Shown one piece after another: positions 36,101 to 49,438 of a DNA stretch of 64,000 nt; the first letter of the stretch is position 1, and each line of letters starts with the position of its first letter. A model generated the notes under the pieces. The model was not told where the DNA came from, did not search any database, and was given only the letters and a program-made list of their open reading frames with translations. Location of the stretch: contig JBBPUQ010000006.1 in NCBI GenBank assembly GCA_038501195.1, forward strand, positions 558,001-622,000. The letters are read 5' to 3'. Both the position numbers and the translations under genes were made by a program. This DNA is from Nemania diffusa. Lineage: Eukaryota; Ascomycota; Sordariomycetes; Xylariales; Xylariaceae.

Positions 36101-39100
36101 ATAGTTATAATAATATTTTTTTAATTAAAAATAAAAAATATATTTTTTTTTTTATTAATTTATTAAGTTTATAATAATTTATATAAAATTTTAATTTTTT
36201 ATTAAACTTTTTTATAAATAATATAAATAATATATAAAAAATATTGCTAAATTTAATAAATTTTTTATATAAATTATTAATGAAATATTTATAAACTATT
36301 TTTAATTTGTTTAAAAATATTTTATATAAAAAGCTATATTAAAAATTATTAAAAGCTTTATTTTTTATAAACTTAATTTTATAATTTATTTTTAATTTAT
36401 AAAATAATAAAATATTAAAGTTAATTTTATTAAATATATATAATAAATTATAATATTTTTAAAAAATTATTTATAAAGCTTTTTTTTAAAAGTTTTTTTT
36501 TTTTTTATTAAAAAAGTTTTTTTTTTTGTTTTTAATAAACTTATTAATTTTATAAAAAATAATAATTTATATTTATTATATAAAATTATTTTAAAAAACT
36601 AATATATTAAAAATAGCTATATTAAAATTAGTTATTTTTATAAATAACTTAACTTTATATTATTTTAGTTTATTTTTTTATATTTTATAAAGTTTTATAT
36701 TATTTATTTTTTATTATAATATAATTTTTTTATTTTTTTTTTTAAACTTTTTTTTTTTTTTTATTTTTATTAAAAAACAAAAATTATTATTTAAGTTATA
36801 TTATATTTTATTTAAACTTTTTTTAACAAAGTTTAATTATTTAATAATAAAAATTTAAAATATTATTTGATTTTTTTTAGCATTTTTTTACTGTTATAAA
36901 TATTTTTGTTTTTTTTTAATAAATTTTATATTTTATTAATTTATATTAATTTAATATTTTAAACTTTTAAGCTATATTTTTATTTAATTTATATTTAAAT
37001 TTTAATTAAAATATTAGTTAAAAAAATAATTAAATAAAAATATTATTTAATATTTATAACAATTAAAAAATATATTATATTTTTAAAACTAAAACTTTTT
37101 AATAATAATTTTATAAATTTATAAAAATATTATTGCTAAAAATATATTTTTAAAATTTTTTTTTTATATTTGCAAAAATATTAATAAAATAGTTTTAATA
37201 CTTTGTTTTTTTTTTCTGTTATAACTAAATATAAATTATAAATAAAATTAAATAATAAAAAAAAATTTAATATTTTTACAATTTTTTTAATAAATAATAT
37301 ATTTATATTTATATATATATTTATTTTTATATTTTTAAAAAAGTTTTTAATAATTAACAAAAGTTTATTACTATTTATAATATATATATATAATAAAAGC
37401 TGTTTTTTTAAATATTTATTTATTAAGTTTAATTTATTATTTATAAAATTTTTTTATAATATTTTTTTTAAACAAAAGTTTAATTTATTTAAAGTTATTT
37501 TTTTAGTATTTTTAGTTTTTTAGTTTTTTTTATAATAATATTTTTTAAAACTTTTATTTTGTTATAAAAACTAATAAATATAGCTATAATAATTTATAAA
37601 CATGTTTTTTTTTTAATACTATTTAAAAAATAGTTTTTTAATATATATTTTTTTTATTAGTAGTTAAAACATTTGCTTTTTTTAGTTAGCTTTAATAATT
37701 TAAAGCTATTTAAAAAGTTATAACTTTTTATAACTAAAGTTTTATTAATATTATTATTTATTTTAATATTATTGTTTTTATTATTTCTAGTTTTATTTAA
37801 AATATTATTAATATTATTATAAATATTATATAAAGTTAACTTAGCTATATTATTAAAAAAAGTTAATTAATTAATTTTTTGCTTAATATTATATTTTTTA
37901 TTATTTATATATATTTAATAAACTAATTAAATATAAAGTTTAATATATTAATTAAATAAAACATTATTATTAAAATATATAAAAAAAATATTTAATAGTT
38001 TATTAAATAGTTTGTTTTTAAAATATTTTTTTTATTTTTTTTTTTTAATTTAGTTTTTTTAACTAAACAAATAAAATTTATTTTAAAATTAAAAAAAATA
38101 GCAAAAATATAGTTATTAAAATTAAAAAATTTTTATTTTAATTTAAACTTTTTATTTATATTAATATTTTTATAACTTTTTTTTAAATAATTAAAAAAAA
38201 CTTTAATAATAGTTAATTAATTAAAATAACTTTTAGTTAAATATAAAAATAAATATTTAATAACTTTACTATTAATATAAACTTTAATATTAATTATTTT
38301 TATAGTTTTATTAATAAACTAATTTTTATTAATAATTAATTAATTTTTTATAATATATAATTATATTTTAAACTTAATATTATTTTTATTTTTATTATTA
38401 TAAAAAACAAATATAAATATTTTAATAAATTTATAAAATTTTTTATTTATTTAAATAAATTTTAAAATATTATTTTTATAAAAAAATAAATTAACAATAT
38501 ATTAATTAGTTTTATTTAATAATTTTTAAATATAGTTATATTTAATAATAACTACTTTTAATTTTTAAAATAAATAATTAATAGTTTATTTAAAATAAAA
38601 ATTAAAAGTAAACTTTTTTTTATTGTTTTTTATTAAACAATTTAGTTGTTTTTTTTTATTAATTATAATTTTGCTAAACTTTTTAATTTAATTAATAAAA
38701 ATTTTTATATATTAAATAAATAATATAGTTAAATTATATAAGTTTTTAGTTTGTTATTAATATATTATTATTATTAAAAACTTAATTTTTATTTTTTAAA
38801 ATAATATATTAAAATATTTAACTAAATTAACAAAACTTTTTTGTTAATTAGTTTATTAAATTTAAACTAGATTTTTTTGTTCAATATAATAATAAAAATA
38901 AAAAAAAATATAATTTTATTAAATTTATATAGTTTAGCAATATATTTTTTTAACAAATAGTTTATTTTTTAATAAAAGTTTTTTTAATTAAAAATATAAT
39001 ATTTATATATAAAAAAAAAATTTTAAATTTAATTATAAAAACTTTTTATTAAAGTAGTTAAAATAATTAATTTATTGTTATTTTTAACTTTTATAATAAC

Positions 39101-39367
39101 TAAAATATTTTAGCTAAGTTTTTTAAAATATATTTAAATATTAGTTTTTATATAAAAAGTTAAAAAAAATTGCTTATTATTTATAATTATAAATAGTTAT
39201 AATTTATTAAAAATTAAATTAACTTGTTTTTTAGTTTATTATTTAAAAATAGTATATTTTTTAAATATTAATGCTATAATAACAACTTGTTATAATTTAG
39301 TTTTTTTTTAAAAAATATTTAAAAATAGTTTTTATATTTTATAATTTATAAATAATTTATAAATTAT

Positions 39368-39597
39368 TATATAAAGCTTACAAAAAAAACAGAGCTTTAA
39401 ATAAATAAAGCTATATTATATAAAAATCTACAGATAAAAAAAAAAAAGAAAAAGTTAAAAATTCTTTTATGCAAAAATTGCTTATATATATATATAAAGC
39501 GGTCTAAGGCAGCAGTAAATAAGTTATTTATTTAGCTATATAATAAAGCCACTTATTTATTTAAGCAATTAACAGTTTTAATACTAACTAACTTATA
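39368..39597. repeat. LTR-like direct repeat, right copy
   Basis: It begins TATATAAAGCTTACAAAA, where TA replaces the TG of the left copy, and carries the same GCAGCAGTAAATAAGTTATT landmark near 39512. It keeps more C and G (AAAGCGGTCTAAGGCAGC) than the left copy, so the two LTRs were mutated to different degrees. Confidence 0.65.
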
Positions 39598-42500
39598 ACT
39601 TTAGTACTATTTTTTAATATGCTTTATTAAAGCTTAAACATTTAATATACTTTAATTATTATAAATTTTTATATAAATAATAAACTAAATATTAAAATCT
39701 TAAAATAAAAAAAAGCTAAAAAAGCAAATATAAAAAAAGTTTGTTTTTTTTTAAAAAATATATAGTATATAGTATTAAAAAATTTATTATATATTTATTA
39801 ATATTTAATTAAACTATTTAAAAAAATTTTTAAATTTTATTAATAAATAAATAAACTTAGCAAATTATATTTTAATAACTTTTTAATATTTAATATTTTA
39901 AAATATATTAATATAAAAAATACTTTTAATATTTTTATTTTTTTTAAAAGTAAATTTAAACTAAAAAAAAAAATATAAACTATTATTAAAATATAAAATA
40001 ATACTTCTATAAAATTTTTAATAAATTTTAATAACTTTTTTTTTAATAATTTCTTATTTTTGCTTTTTTTTATTAATAATAAAAGCTATAAAAATATAAA
40101 TAAAATTAAAAGCAAAAGCGATTTTATAAAATATTTAGTAAATTTATTTTTTAATATTTTCAAAAATTTACTATTAGTGTTAATTTTAAAATCAATTATA
40201 TAAACAAAAAAAAAAGTAAATTGCAGCTTTATTTATATTAAAATAATTATTAACACTATTAAAATATTAAGTTAGCTATTTATTTATAATAGTAGATTTA
40301 TATATATTATTAAAAAAAAGTATTTTTTTTAAAGTTTATAATTTAAGCTTTAAAAAAATATAAATATATATTTTTATATATTTTATAAAATATTTATATA
40401 GTTTTAAATTTAATATTTTTATAAATAGCTATTAATTTTTTAGCTAATATATTGTTTATATTTAAATAAAACTATTTATTAATATAAGTATAAATATATT
40501 AATATTTAATATTATAATTAAATTGATTTAAAGTTGCTAAAAAAAAAAACAGATTTATTTAATAAAAGTTTTAATATATTTATTAAATAAAAAAAGTTGT
40601 AAAAATTGCGCAATTTTTTTAACTTTAAGTAAGCAGTTTTAATATTTATATATATAATTTAAAAAAACTTTAAAAAAAAGCAAATATGTTTTAAATAAAT
40701 AAATAAAAATTACAATAAAAAATGCTATTAAATGTTTTAACAAATAAAAAAAAGTAATATAAATCAATTTATTAAATATTTAATAAAAACTTGCTAATAT
40801 ATAACATAAATAATTAGTAGTAAAAATAAATTTAATATTTTTTGTTTAAATTATTTAAAATATAAGTTTAAGTATTTTTAATGTTAAATATTAACTTGTT
40901 TTAATTAATTTGCTAAATTAATTAATTATATTTTAATAAATAGTTATATTAAAAAAGTAACAAAGTTTATTTATTAAAACATTAAAAGTAATATTTGCTA
41001 AAAAAAACTTTGTTATAAGTTAAAAAATTAAATTTATAAAATATTTACTGATTTTTTTATATATAGCTTAAAATTACTATTTTAATAATTTTACTATAGT
41101 TTAATATAATTATAACATTATTATATAATAGTAAATTTTTAATAAAAAAATATTGTTAACAGTATATAAAAAGTATATTTATTTTTGTTATTTACTTAAA
41201 ATTAAATCAATAAATGCTATAAATATATATATATAAACAGTTTAAAAATATTAAACAATTAATTTAAATAAAACAGCTAATAAATAATAAAATATTAACA
41301 AATATTTAATAATTAACTTGTAATTATTAGTTAGCTTTATATATAGCTTTATTTATACAAGCTTTTATTTTAAATTTTAAAGTAAAATTGTTATAGATAT
41401 ATATGTTAGCTTTATTAGCAAAAGCTAAATATATTATATATTTTATAAATAAAAACTTATTTATATATTTTTTAAATTAAATTGTTTAAAGCTTAAATAT
41501 AAATAAACAATATATTATTGCAATAATTTTAACTAAATAAATTTTTAAAAAATATTCTAAAGCTTTATTAATATTTTATAATATATTTAATATTATTTTA
41601 ATAATAGAATTAATTTAATAGTTATTTGCTTTTATAAAAAATAAATTAAATTATTAAAAAGCTACAATATTAAATTAATTGAAATTAATATAAACTATAA
41701 AGTAATTAATTTATATAAAAAATGCTAAACAATTTATTAAGCTATATAAAACTATAAATATAATAAATATAAATATAGCATAAATTTACTATAAATATTT
41801 ATTATTAACTTTATAATATAGCAGATATTATTATAACTATTATTACTAATTTTTAATTTGTAAAAATATATTTATATATATTTGAATTTATTTTTTTATT
41901 TTTTAAACAGTATAAGTTTTAATTGTACTTTTAGTATTTATATAAAAAAAAACTACTAAGTTTAACTTTTAATTAAAAATAAACTAACTTTTATAATAAA
42001 TTGAATTTTTTTTGTTAATATATATAAAAACTATTAAAGTTTTTACTAAATATATTATAAATTAAAATAACTTTTTAATAAAAAGATTTTTAAAGTTTAA
42101 TTTAATATAGTAATAATATTATAATATAAGTATATGTTTTTGTTAAATTTACTATAAGCATAAAATAATAAACTTTATAAGTAAAAATTTATTAAAAAGT
42201 TTTAAAACTTTATATAATATAATAATATAGCTTTTTTAAATAACAAATAATATAAATTTCGAAAAAACTTTAAATATTATTATAAGTTAGTTTTTTGTAA
42301 AACTATAGTAAATATTTATTTGTTAATTTTATATAATATATTTAAAAATATTATATAAATGTAAAAAATTTAAAACGTAAACTATATATAAATAGTATTT
42401 TTGTATTTGTTTTAGCTTTATATAAAAGTTTTTTTAAATTAAAAAAAAACACTAGAACTAAATATTATTTTATATTAATGTTATCGAAATTAGTTACAAA

Positions 42501-44138
42501 ATATAAAGTTTAATAATTAAAGCTTTTAAAATATTTGCTAATAGTTTATAAGTAATATATCGACATTTTAGTATATATTGCTTATTAGTAACAGTTATAT
42601 AGTATAATATTATTAAAAATAAATAAAATATTGTTTATTAAAGTATATTTATACAGTTTAATATAAAAATATTATATAAAAATACTAGTATAAAAAGCTA
42701 GTAAAAAGCAATATATATATAAACAAGTAAAAAAAATTATTATATATATTTTTAGAACTTTTACTAATTATTTATAAAAATACAAAAAAAAAAACAAGCA
42801 AATATATATTTAAACTTTTTAAATAATTCTATAAGTCAATTTATTAAGTTATTAGAGACTTTTTTTCAATAGTAACAACAGTTTTTTATTATAATATAAC
42901 AAAGTTTTAGCAAAACTATGGTAAAAAAGTAAAAAACTTTAGTAATTTTTTTATTTAAATCATTTTTTGCTTGTTGTTAACAAATATTAACAATATTATA
43001 AGCAAGTAGTATATTAGGAGAAAATAGCTCTAGATATATAATTTATTACTAAGTAATTAAAAAAAGCTCGTTAAATATTAATTTTATTTATAAACAAAAA
43101 GTAGCAATTAATATATAAAATATAGCAAATAATATATTAGTTATAGAAATAAATACTAAATATAAATATATAGAAATAAAAAAACTAAATGTAAATATAA
43201 AAGCTTAAAAACTAAATAATAAACTAAAAAAGTTTTAAGTTTTAAATAATTAGTTTTTATAATTATTATAAAGCTTTAAAAATATATACTAGAAGTTTTT
43301 TTGTAATAAACTATTAAATTTAGCTTATTTTATACTATATTTTATAATAAACAATCTATTAGTAGCAATACTAAGCTAAAATAAGTTCCTTTTTTGTTAG
43401 CAAATATAAAATCTATAAATAAATCTATAAAATCGCAAAATATAAAGTAATAAATACTTTTATTAACAAATAAACATATATATAAATTAAATAAGTTTGA
43501 TATATTTATATATAATTATATTAACTAAAAAAAATTAATAAAAATAAAATAACTAATAAATAAACAGTATTACTAATAGTATATAAAAAGTTATATAAGC
43601 TATAGTAAAACGTTAATAAGTAAAAAAAATTAGCAAAATATTAGTAAAATATTGTTAAATTTTTATATAAATAATATATAAATTAAAATCAAACAATTAA
43701 TATAAATAGCACGTTTATATATATAACAATATAAAAAAAAAATAAATAAAAAGTGTAAATAAAAAAAATAAAATAAAAAGTATAAGTAGTAAATATAAAA
43801 AGTAAATAATAGAAATTATAAATAAAAATGGAAAATATAATCAAAACAAAAATTACTGTTTTAAAAAAAATTAATAAAGCTTTAGTTTTTAATTATTAAA
43901 AAAAAAAAAATCATAAACAGTGTAAATAACAAATAAGTAAATAACAAGTATATAAAAAGAGTATGTACTATTTTTACATAGGCGAAAAAAAAAATAAAAA
44001 TATAACTTAGAAAATATAAAACTTATAACAATATATACAACAAGCTATTATTTAAAATTAAAATATTATTAAATAAATGTTTAAAATAAATAAAAATATA
44101 TAATTAATATATAAAAATAAAGCTTTTTTAATTAATTA

Positions 44139-44140
<2 letters not shown>

Positions 44141-44196
<56 letters not shown>
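44141..44196. repeat. AAT trinucleotide microsatellite
   Basis: An uninterrupted TAA/ATA trinucleotide array of about 18 units, ending at ATAATACATT. Confidence 0.9.
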
Positions 44197-44197
<1 letters not shown>

Positions 44198-44360
44198 ATT
44201 ATATAATATATAAAGAATAAATTAAATATAATATAAATTATTTATAAAAATATTTAAAAGTAAAATTAAATTAAATTAAAACATTAAAAAATTATTATTA
44301 TATTATATATATATAATTTATAATTTATAAATTATAAACTTTAATATAAAATAATATATT

Positions 44361-44870
44361 ATTATTTAATTTAAATATTATATAATTAAAATATAAATAA
44401 TAATTAATAAAACTTAAGTTTTTTATTATTATTTAAAATAAATATAATATAATTAAAATATAATAAATAATTAATAAAAATAAAATAATATATTATTATT
44501 TAATTTAAATATTATATAATTTAAATATTATATATTTTAAAATTTATTTAATAATATAATATTTTAGTTTTATTAATTATATAATATTTTAATTTTATTA
44601 ATTATTTTATATATTTAAAATATTAATAATAATTAATAAAACTTAAGTTTTTAATTATTATTTAATTTAAATATAATATAATTAAAATATTATATATTTT
44701 AAAATTTATTTAATAATATAATATTTTAGTTTTATTAATTATTATATATTTTATACTAAATTTAAAAATATAATATTTTAATTTTATTAATTATTATATA
44801 TATTTAAAATATAAATAATTAATAATAAAATTTAAATACTATATATTTTAAAATTAATTTAATAATATTA
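44361..44870. repeat. Imperfect AT satellite-like duplications
   Basis: Blocks of 25-58 nt recur within 500 bp. An exact 58-nt copy lies at 44523-44580 and 44685-44742, 162 bp apart. A TTAATAAAACTTAAGTTTTT-type block recurs near 44405 and 44633. The segment has almost no G or C, yet its copies are identical, which suggests duplication after the mutation or a simple-sequence array of low complexity. Confidence 0.65.
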
Positions 44871-47814
44871 TTAATTTATTATATAATTAAAATTTATATT
44901 ATATTTTTTTAAAATTAACTATAACTTAGTTTTTTTGATATAATTGTAATAAATGTTTTTAAAATAATTTAAAAAAAAATCAATTTAAAACTAATTGCTA
45001 AATATTTAATAAATAAACTTTATTATTTAATATTTGCTTTCTATAGTTATTTATATACTAATATTAATATAATAAAAATAAAAAACTAAACTTATATTAT
45101 ATTTTTTTTTTAAAAAGCTGCTTTATAGTTTTATTAAATAAAAAAACTTAATAAATAAAATATCGATTTTATTATTAACTTATAACAATTTGCTATTAAA
45201 TTAAACTAATAGCACTATTAAAAACTAAGTTAAAACTATAAAAATTTACTATTAAATATTTAGTAAATAAACTATTTTATTTTATATATATAGCTATTGT
45301 TTTATAATATATATAAACTTATATTGCTTAAATTATTACATAAATTATTATATAAATTAAAAACTACAAAATTTAAAATATTATATTTTTTTCAATTAAA
45401 TATTCAATAAATAAAACGCTTTTTTTTATAGTTTTTTTTTTTTTATAAATAAGCTTATACTATATAAATTAAAACTTTTAAATTTTAAAAACTTAAATCG
45501 ATTTATTTTTATTAAATACTTATATTTTTATTAATTATTTTTTTTATTTTTTTATTAGTATAACTAAATAATATTATATTTTAAAAAAAATCTTAATAAT
45601 AATTTATAGTTTTTTCTATAAATAATTTAGCGATTAAAAATTTTTAATTTTTAATTTAAATATTTTATAAAAAATCTATTACTATTTTTTTATTATAATA
45701 TAAAAATAAAGCAGTTTTAATAAACTTTTGTTTTATTTTTATACAAAATATTTTTTAGCAAAAAGTACTCGATAAAAATACAACTAGATTTTTTAAAATT
45801 AAAGTAGCAATTTTAACTAATCTAGTAGTTTTTTAAGTTGAAATATTTACTAAAAGTATATTTTGATTTTATAGTATAAAAATAGCAGCTAATTTAATTA
45901 TTATAAATATAAAATAAAAAAAAAGATTTTTTATTATTAAATAATAAATAATAAATTTAATTAAAATATTTATTAAAAATATACTTTGATTTTATAATAT
46001 AAAAATAATAGTTAATTAAACTATTATAAATATAAAATAAAAAAAAAAAGTTTTTTTTATTAAACAATAAGTAATAATTTAAATTTAAATATTTATTAAA
46101 AATATATATTAATTTTTTTTATTTTTAATATTATTTTTTTTAATAGTTTAAATAATATTTTTATTAGCTATTAAAAAAAGAAATTAAATATTTGTTAAAA
46201 ATATAGCTGTTTTTTATATTGTTTTAATATATTATTTAAACTAATTATTAATAAAAGCTAAATTTTTTTATATTTTAAGATTTTTTTAGTATTGTTTTTT
46301 ATAAATTTTATAAAAACTTGTTTTAAATTTTATTTATATTAAATATTATTTATTGTAAATATAAATATAATTTAAAAAAAAAATTAGCAAATATTTATTA
46401 AATAAACAGTTTAATTTTTTATAGTTTTTTTTATTTACAGCTTAATAGTTTTTATAAATTTATAAAATTTTAATAAAACTATATATTTTAATTAAATTAA
46501 ACTAATTTAAATTAAATTAATATAAATATTTAATAAATATATTATTTAAAATTATTTATAATTTTTTTGCTAAAATAAAATCTTAAAAAATATTTCTAAA
46601 AGATTTTTTTTAAACTATTAAAAAAAAAACATAAAGCTTTTTTTAAAATTCAAAAAACATTGTAGTTAATAAAATCAATTAACTATTATACTATAATATA
46701 CTAATATTTTATATTAAAGTAAATATTTAACAAATATATTATTAAATTTTAAACTTACTATATATATTTAGCTAATTTAATATATTTAGTTTATTTATTA
46801 ATAATTAAATTGTAATATTTATTTCGTCGATTTTATAACTTTTAATATAATAAATAAAATTATTTTTGCTAATTATATAAAAGTTTTTTTATAAAATTAA
46901 TATAAGTACTTAATAAATAAAACTTTAAAAAAAACATTTATTTTAAACTTATATAAAATATTATTGCTTTTTTTATTTTGATTTATTATAAACTAGTAAA
47001 AATATTTATTTAAAAAAACAATAACTAAATATTTTTATAAATAAATTAATAAATATTTAATAAATAAAACTATTAAATCTTTATATTTTATATTTAAATA
47101 TAAGCAAATTTACTAATTGCAACAACAGCTAAAAATATTGTTAATATTTAAACTAATAATAATTAATTATATAAAATATTTATTAAATAAACTATTTAAA
47201 TTTATATATTTATTATTTTTTAATAATTAAATTTATTAAATTAATTTTTTGTTAATATAGCTGCTATTACTATAATAAATAAAATAAATATTTACTAAAT
47301 ATAATTTTAAAATTTATATAATATTTTAAAAAAAAATATAAAATTTAAATATTTGAATTAAATATAATATAAAGATTTAGCAAATAAAACTAACGAAAAA
47401 AATAAAAAAAACAAAAAAAAAAATATAAAAAAAATAAAAAAAAAAACTAGTAATACTTTTTCAAAATTTTATTTAACTAAAAAAGCTATAAAATATTATT
47501 TAATTAATTTAAAATAAAACTAATATATTTTTTCTTTTTTAAAACAAATATATATTTTTTATTTTATAAAACAAATATATATTTTTTACTTATTTTAATT
47601 AAATTTAACTTATTTTATAACATATAAATAAAAAAATCACTTAGTATAAACTATTGTATAGCAATTAAAATAAGTATTTACTTACTAATTACTATTTTTA
47701 ATTAATTGCTAAGCTTTATATAGTTAGATAATCTATAGTCTTAGCTAAATGGCACTTTGTTTTAACCCTAGGTACTTATTTAGCCACTTGTTTAACCACT
47801 AACTTAGCCACTTA

Positions 47815-48303
47815 CTAAAGGATCCACCCATGGTGGACCTTTTTTACTGCATTCAGAGGGCATTAAAAATCATAGATATACTAATAATTATAAACAGAAT
47901 TTATACCAAAAACGAAGTGTAAACACTAATTTTAAAACCAAATACTAGCTATAACAAATAAACAGCGAAAATTCTAGTATAGGCGTTATATTTACGTAGT
48001 TTAGCACTATCTGCTAATATATATAATATATATATATACTATATAAATTTTATTTTTGAAATAATTTTTAAACTATATTATCTCATATGTTATATATATC
48101 AGCAGATAACGTTAAACTGCGCAAATGTAGCGCTTGTATTAAAATCTATGCTGTTTGTTTGTTGCAGCTAGTATTTAGCTTTAAAGTTGATGTTTTTACT
48201 TCGTTTTTGCTGGCTAAGACCTGTTTATGATTATTGGCATGTTTATGATTTTCGACGCTCTCTGAACGCAGTGAAGAGGGTCCACCACGGGTGGATCCTC
48301 TAG
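47815..48303. mobile_element. Foldback MITE, 489 bp, TA target site (copy 1)
   Basis: The two halves are long inverted arms of about 200 bp. The right arm, reverse-complemented, starts CTAGAGGATCCACCCGTGG and continues ACCCTCTTCACTGCGTTCAGAG. The left arm starts CTAAAGGATCCACCCATGG and continues through ACTGCATTCAGAGGG. Inner arm segments also pair (AAATACTAGCT with its counterpart near 48170, ATCTGCTAATATAT with CAGCAGATAA). A TA dinucleotide flanks each end (47813-47814 and 48304-48305), the target of Tc1/mariner/pogo-type elements. There is no coding capacity. Many left-arm differences from the right arm are C to T or G to A, so the arm facing the AT block is the more RIP-affected one. Confidence 0.75.
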
Positions 48304-48569
48304 TACATTTACTTAGCCTACATTCTACTACCTAAAGTATCTACTTACCTACTTACCTACCTATACCTTTTTATACCTACCTACTTACCTTGCTTTCTAC
48401 AATCTGTACGCTTTGTATACATTGCTTGAATTACTTGGTCAATTAACTTGATCAATCCAGTCAATAGATTCAAGCAAGTCAGTCAAACAAGCGTTTTTTG
48501 CGATCAATTCAGGTAAAACAACCTGTCAAGAGGCTATTATTTGACTGACTTTACCTGTGGGTAGCGCTA

Positions 48570-48577
48570 ATCTCACC
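48570..48577. repeat. 8-bp target-site duplication, right copy (ATCTCACC)
   Basis: It follows the right hAT-like terminus (GGGTAGCGCTA) directly and is identical to the left copy at 32388-32395. Confidence 0.75.
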
Positions 48578-48605
48578 TAGAAGTCCTACGTTTCTAACGG
48601 TGCTA

Positions 48606-49436
48606 CTAGAGGACCCACCCTGTGGGGGACCCTCTTCACTGCGTTCAGAGGGCCCCAATACTCGTAGACACCCTAATAATCATAGACACCACTCCGTTAG
48701 CCAGCTACTAAATTTACTAGTAAATCTGACTTTTTGGTGTTAAAACGTGTTTTTTTGCAATAGCAATACTTAACTACTTTAATTCTAACTGTTTAAATAC
48801 TTAGTTTATATAAAAGAATAACTAAAATAAAGCTTTATTTACAGATTTAATTATAGCTTTACTGCGTTGTACAAGCCTGTACAGGTTTATACAGGTCTGT
48901 ACACCTATTGCTTAAGAAATAAGTGAAAATAAAGCTATTTGCGCAGTTGCAACTTTTTATACGCCTATACTATAGCTTCTAGTACGTTCATATGCATAGA
49001 TATTATTGCTACAGTATTAGTTTATTAGGTCCTGTATATATTAAAGCCCTTAAAGCCTTTAAAGCTTTTGAAACTTTTGAAGCTTTCACTTGTTCTATAC
49101 AAAATGCTACCTCTTACACTTAGTTATTTTATATAATTAACATATATTTATATATATATAACCTATATATACACAGCGTTTACACAACAACATAGGCTAG
49201 TAAATAAAAAACAATTTAACAGCTATAAAATAGGCCATACAGCCAAGCTACAGTTTTAGTTTCAAACTAAAGGACTAGAAAAAAAGCTGTTTGTTCGCAG
49301 GTCCAAAAGTAGCAGTTTAGGTATAAATAGGTGTAAAAAAGAGGTAAAAGCGGTGTCTATGATTATTGGGGTGTCTACGAGTATTGGGGCCCTCTGAACG
49401 CAGTGAAGAGGGTCCCCCACAGGGTGGGTCCTCTAG
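48606..49436. mobile_element. MITE, 831 bp, 85-bp inverted repeats, TA target site (copy 2)
   Basis: The termini CTAGAGGACCCACCCTGTGG... are inverted repeats of 85 bp with one mismatch, flanked by TA on both sides (48604-48605, 49437-49438). The shared core CCCTCTTCACTGCGTTCAGA places it in the same family as the 489-bp copy. The centre is AT-rich, holds several TGTACAGG-like short repeats near 48867-48903, and has no open frame. This copy is far less mutated than copy 1, so it is younger or escaped RIP. It lies 28 bp outside the hAT duplication. Confidence 0.85.
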
Positions 49437-49438
49437 TA

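Larger units (their letters stand above)
32932..39597. mobile_element. LTR retrotransposon relic, RIP-degraded
   Basis: Two direct repeats of about 230 bp (32932-33161 and 39368-39597) enclose about 6.2 kb, a total of about 6.7 kb that suits a Gypsy or Copia element. The internal part is almost pure A/T with no surviving gag-pol reading frame, so superfamily and orientation are unknown. No clear 5-bp target duplication is recognisable after the mutation. Confidence 0.65.
39600..47640. repeat. AT-saturated repeat interior of the nest
   Basis: This is continuation of the RIP-like sequence right of the LTR relic. It is A-rich on this strand in the first 4.5 kb (residual AGC and GCAA), becoming nearly free of G and C around 44200-44900. 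No open frame, tRNA or recognisable domain is present. From about 47640 more C and G reappear (CACTTAGTATAAAC and onward), marking the edge of the strongly mutated zone. Confidence 0.7.
32396..48569. mobile_element. hAT-like element, RIP-degraded and enlarged by nested insertions
   Basis: The left end reads CAGCGCTACCCACA, then CACAGGTAAAG. The right end, reverse-complemented, reads TAGCGCTACCCACAGGTAAAG. The termini thus match apart from a 4-base CACA length difference and the first base, which is C to T within a CA step, the change RIP favours. CAGNG termini with an 8-bp duplication fit the hAT superfamily. Subterminal TTGACTGACT-type motifs recur inside both ends (about 32429, 32513, 48490 and 48540). 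The interior is AT-saturated with no open frame, so the transposase cannot be identified. The 16.2 kb between the ends is far above a usual hAT size, and the interior contains an LTR-element relic and a MITE, so it is a nest. Confidence 0.7.

Noticed and set aside
43000..44000. Possible CRISPR-like or regularly spaced repeats
   Set aside because: Spacing is irregular and the sequence is low-complexity A/T. The organism is a fungus, so a CRISPR array is not expected.
32395..47815. Possible hidden transposase or gag-pol genes in the AT block
   Set aside because: No frame of even 60 codons survives, and RIP saturation removes any readable motif. Only terminal and LTR repeats can be supported.
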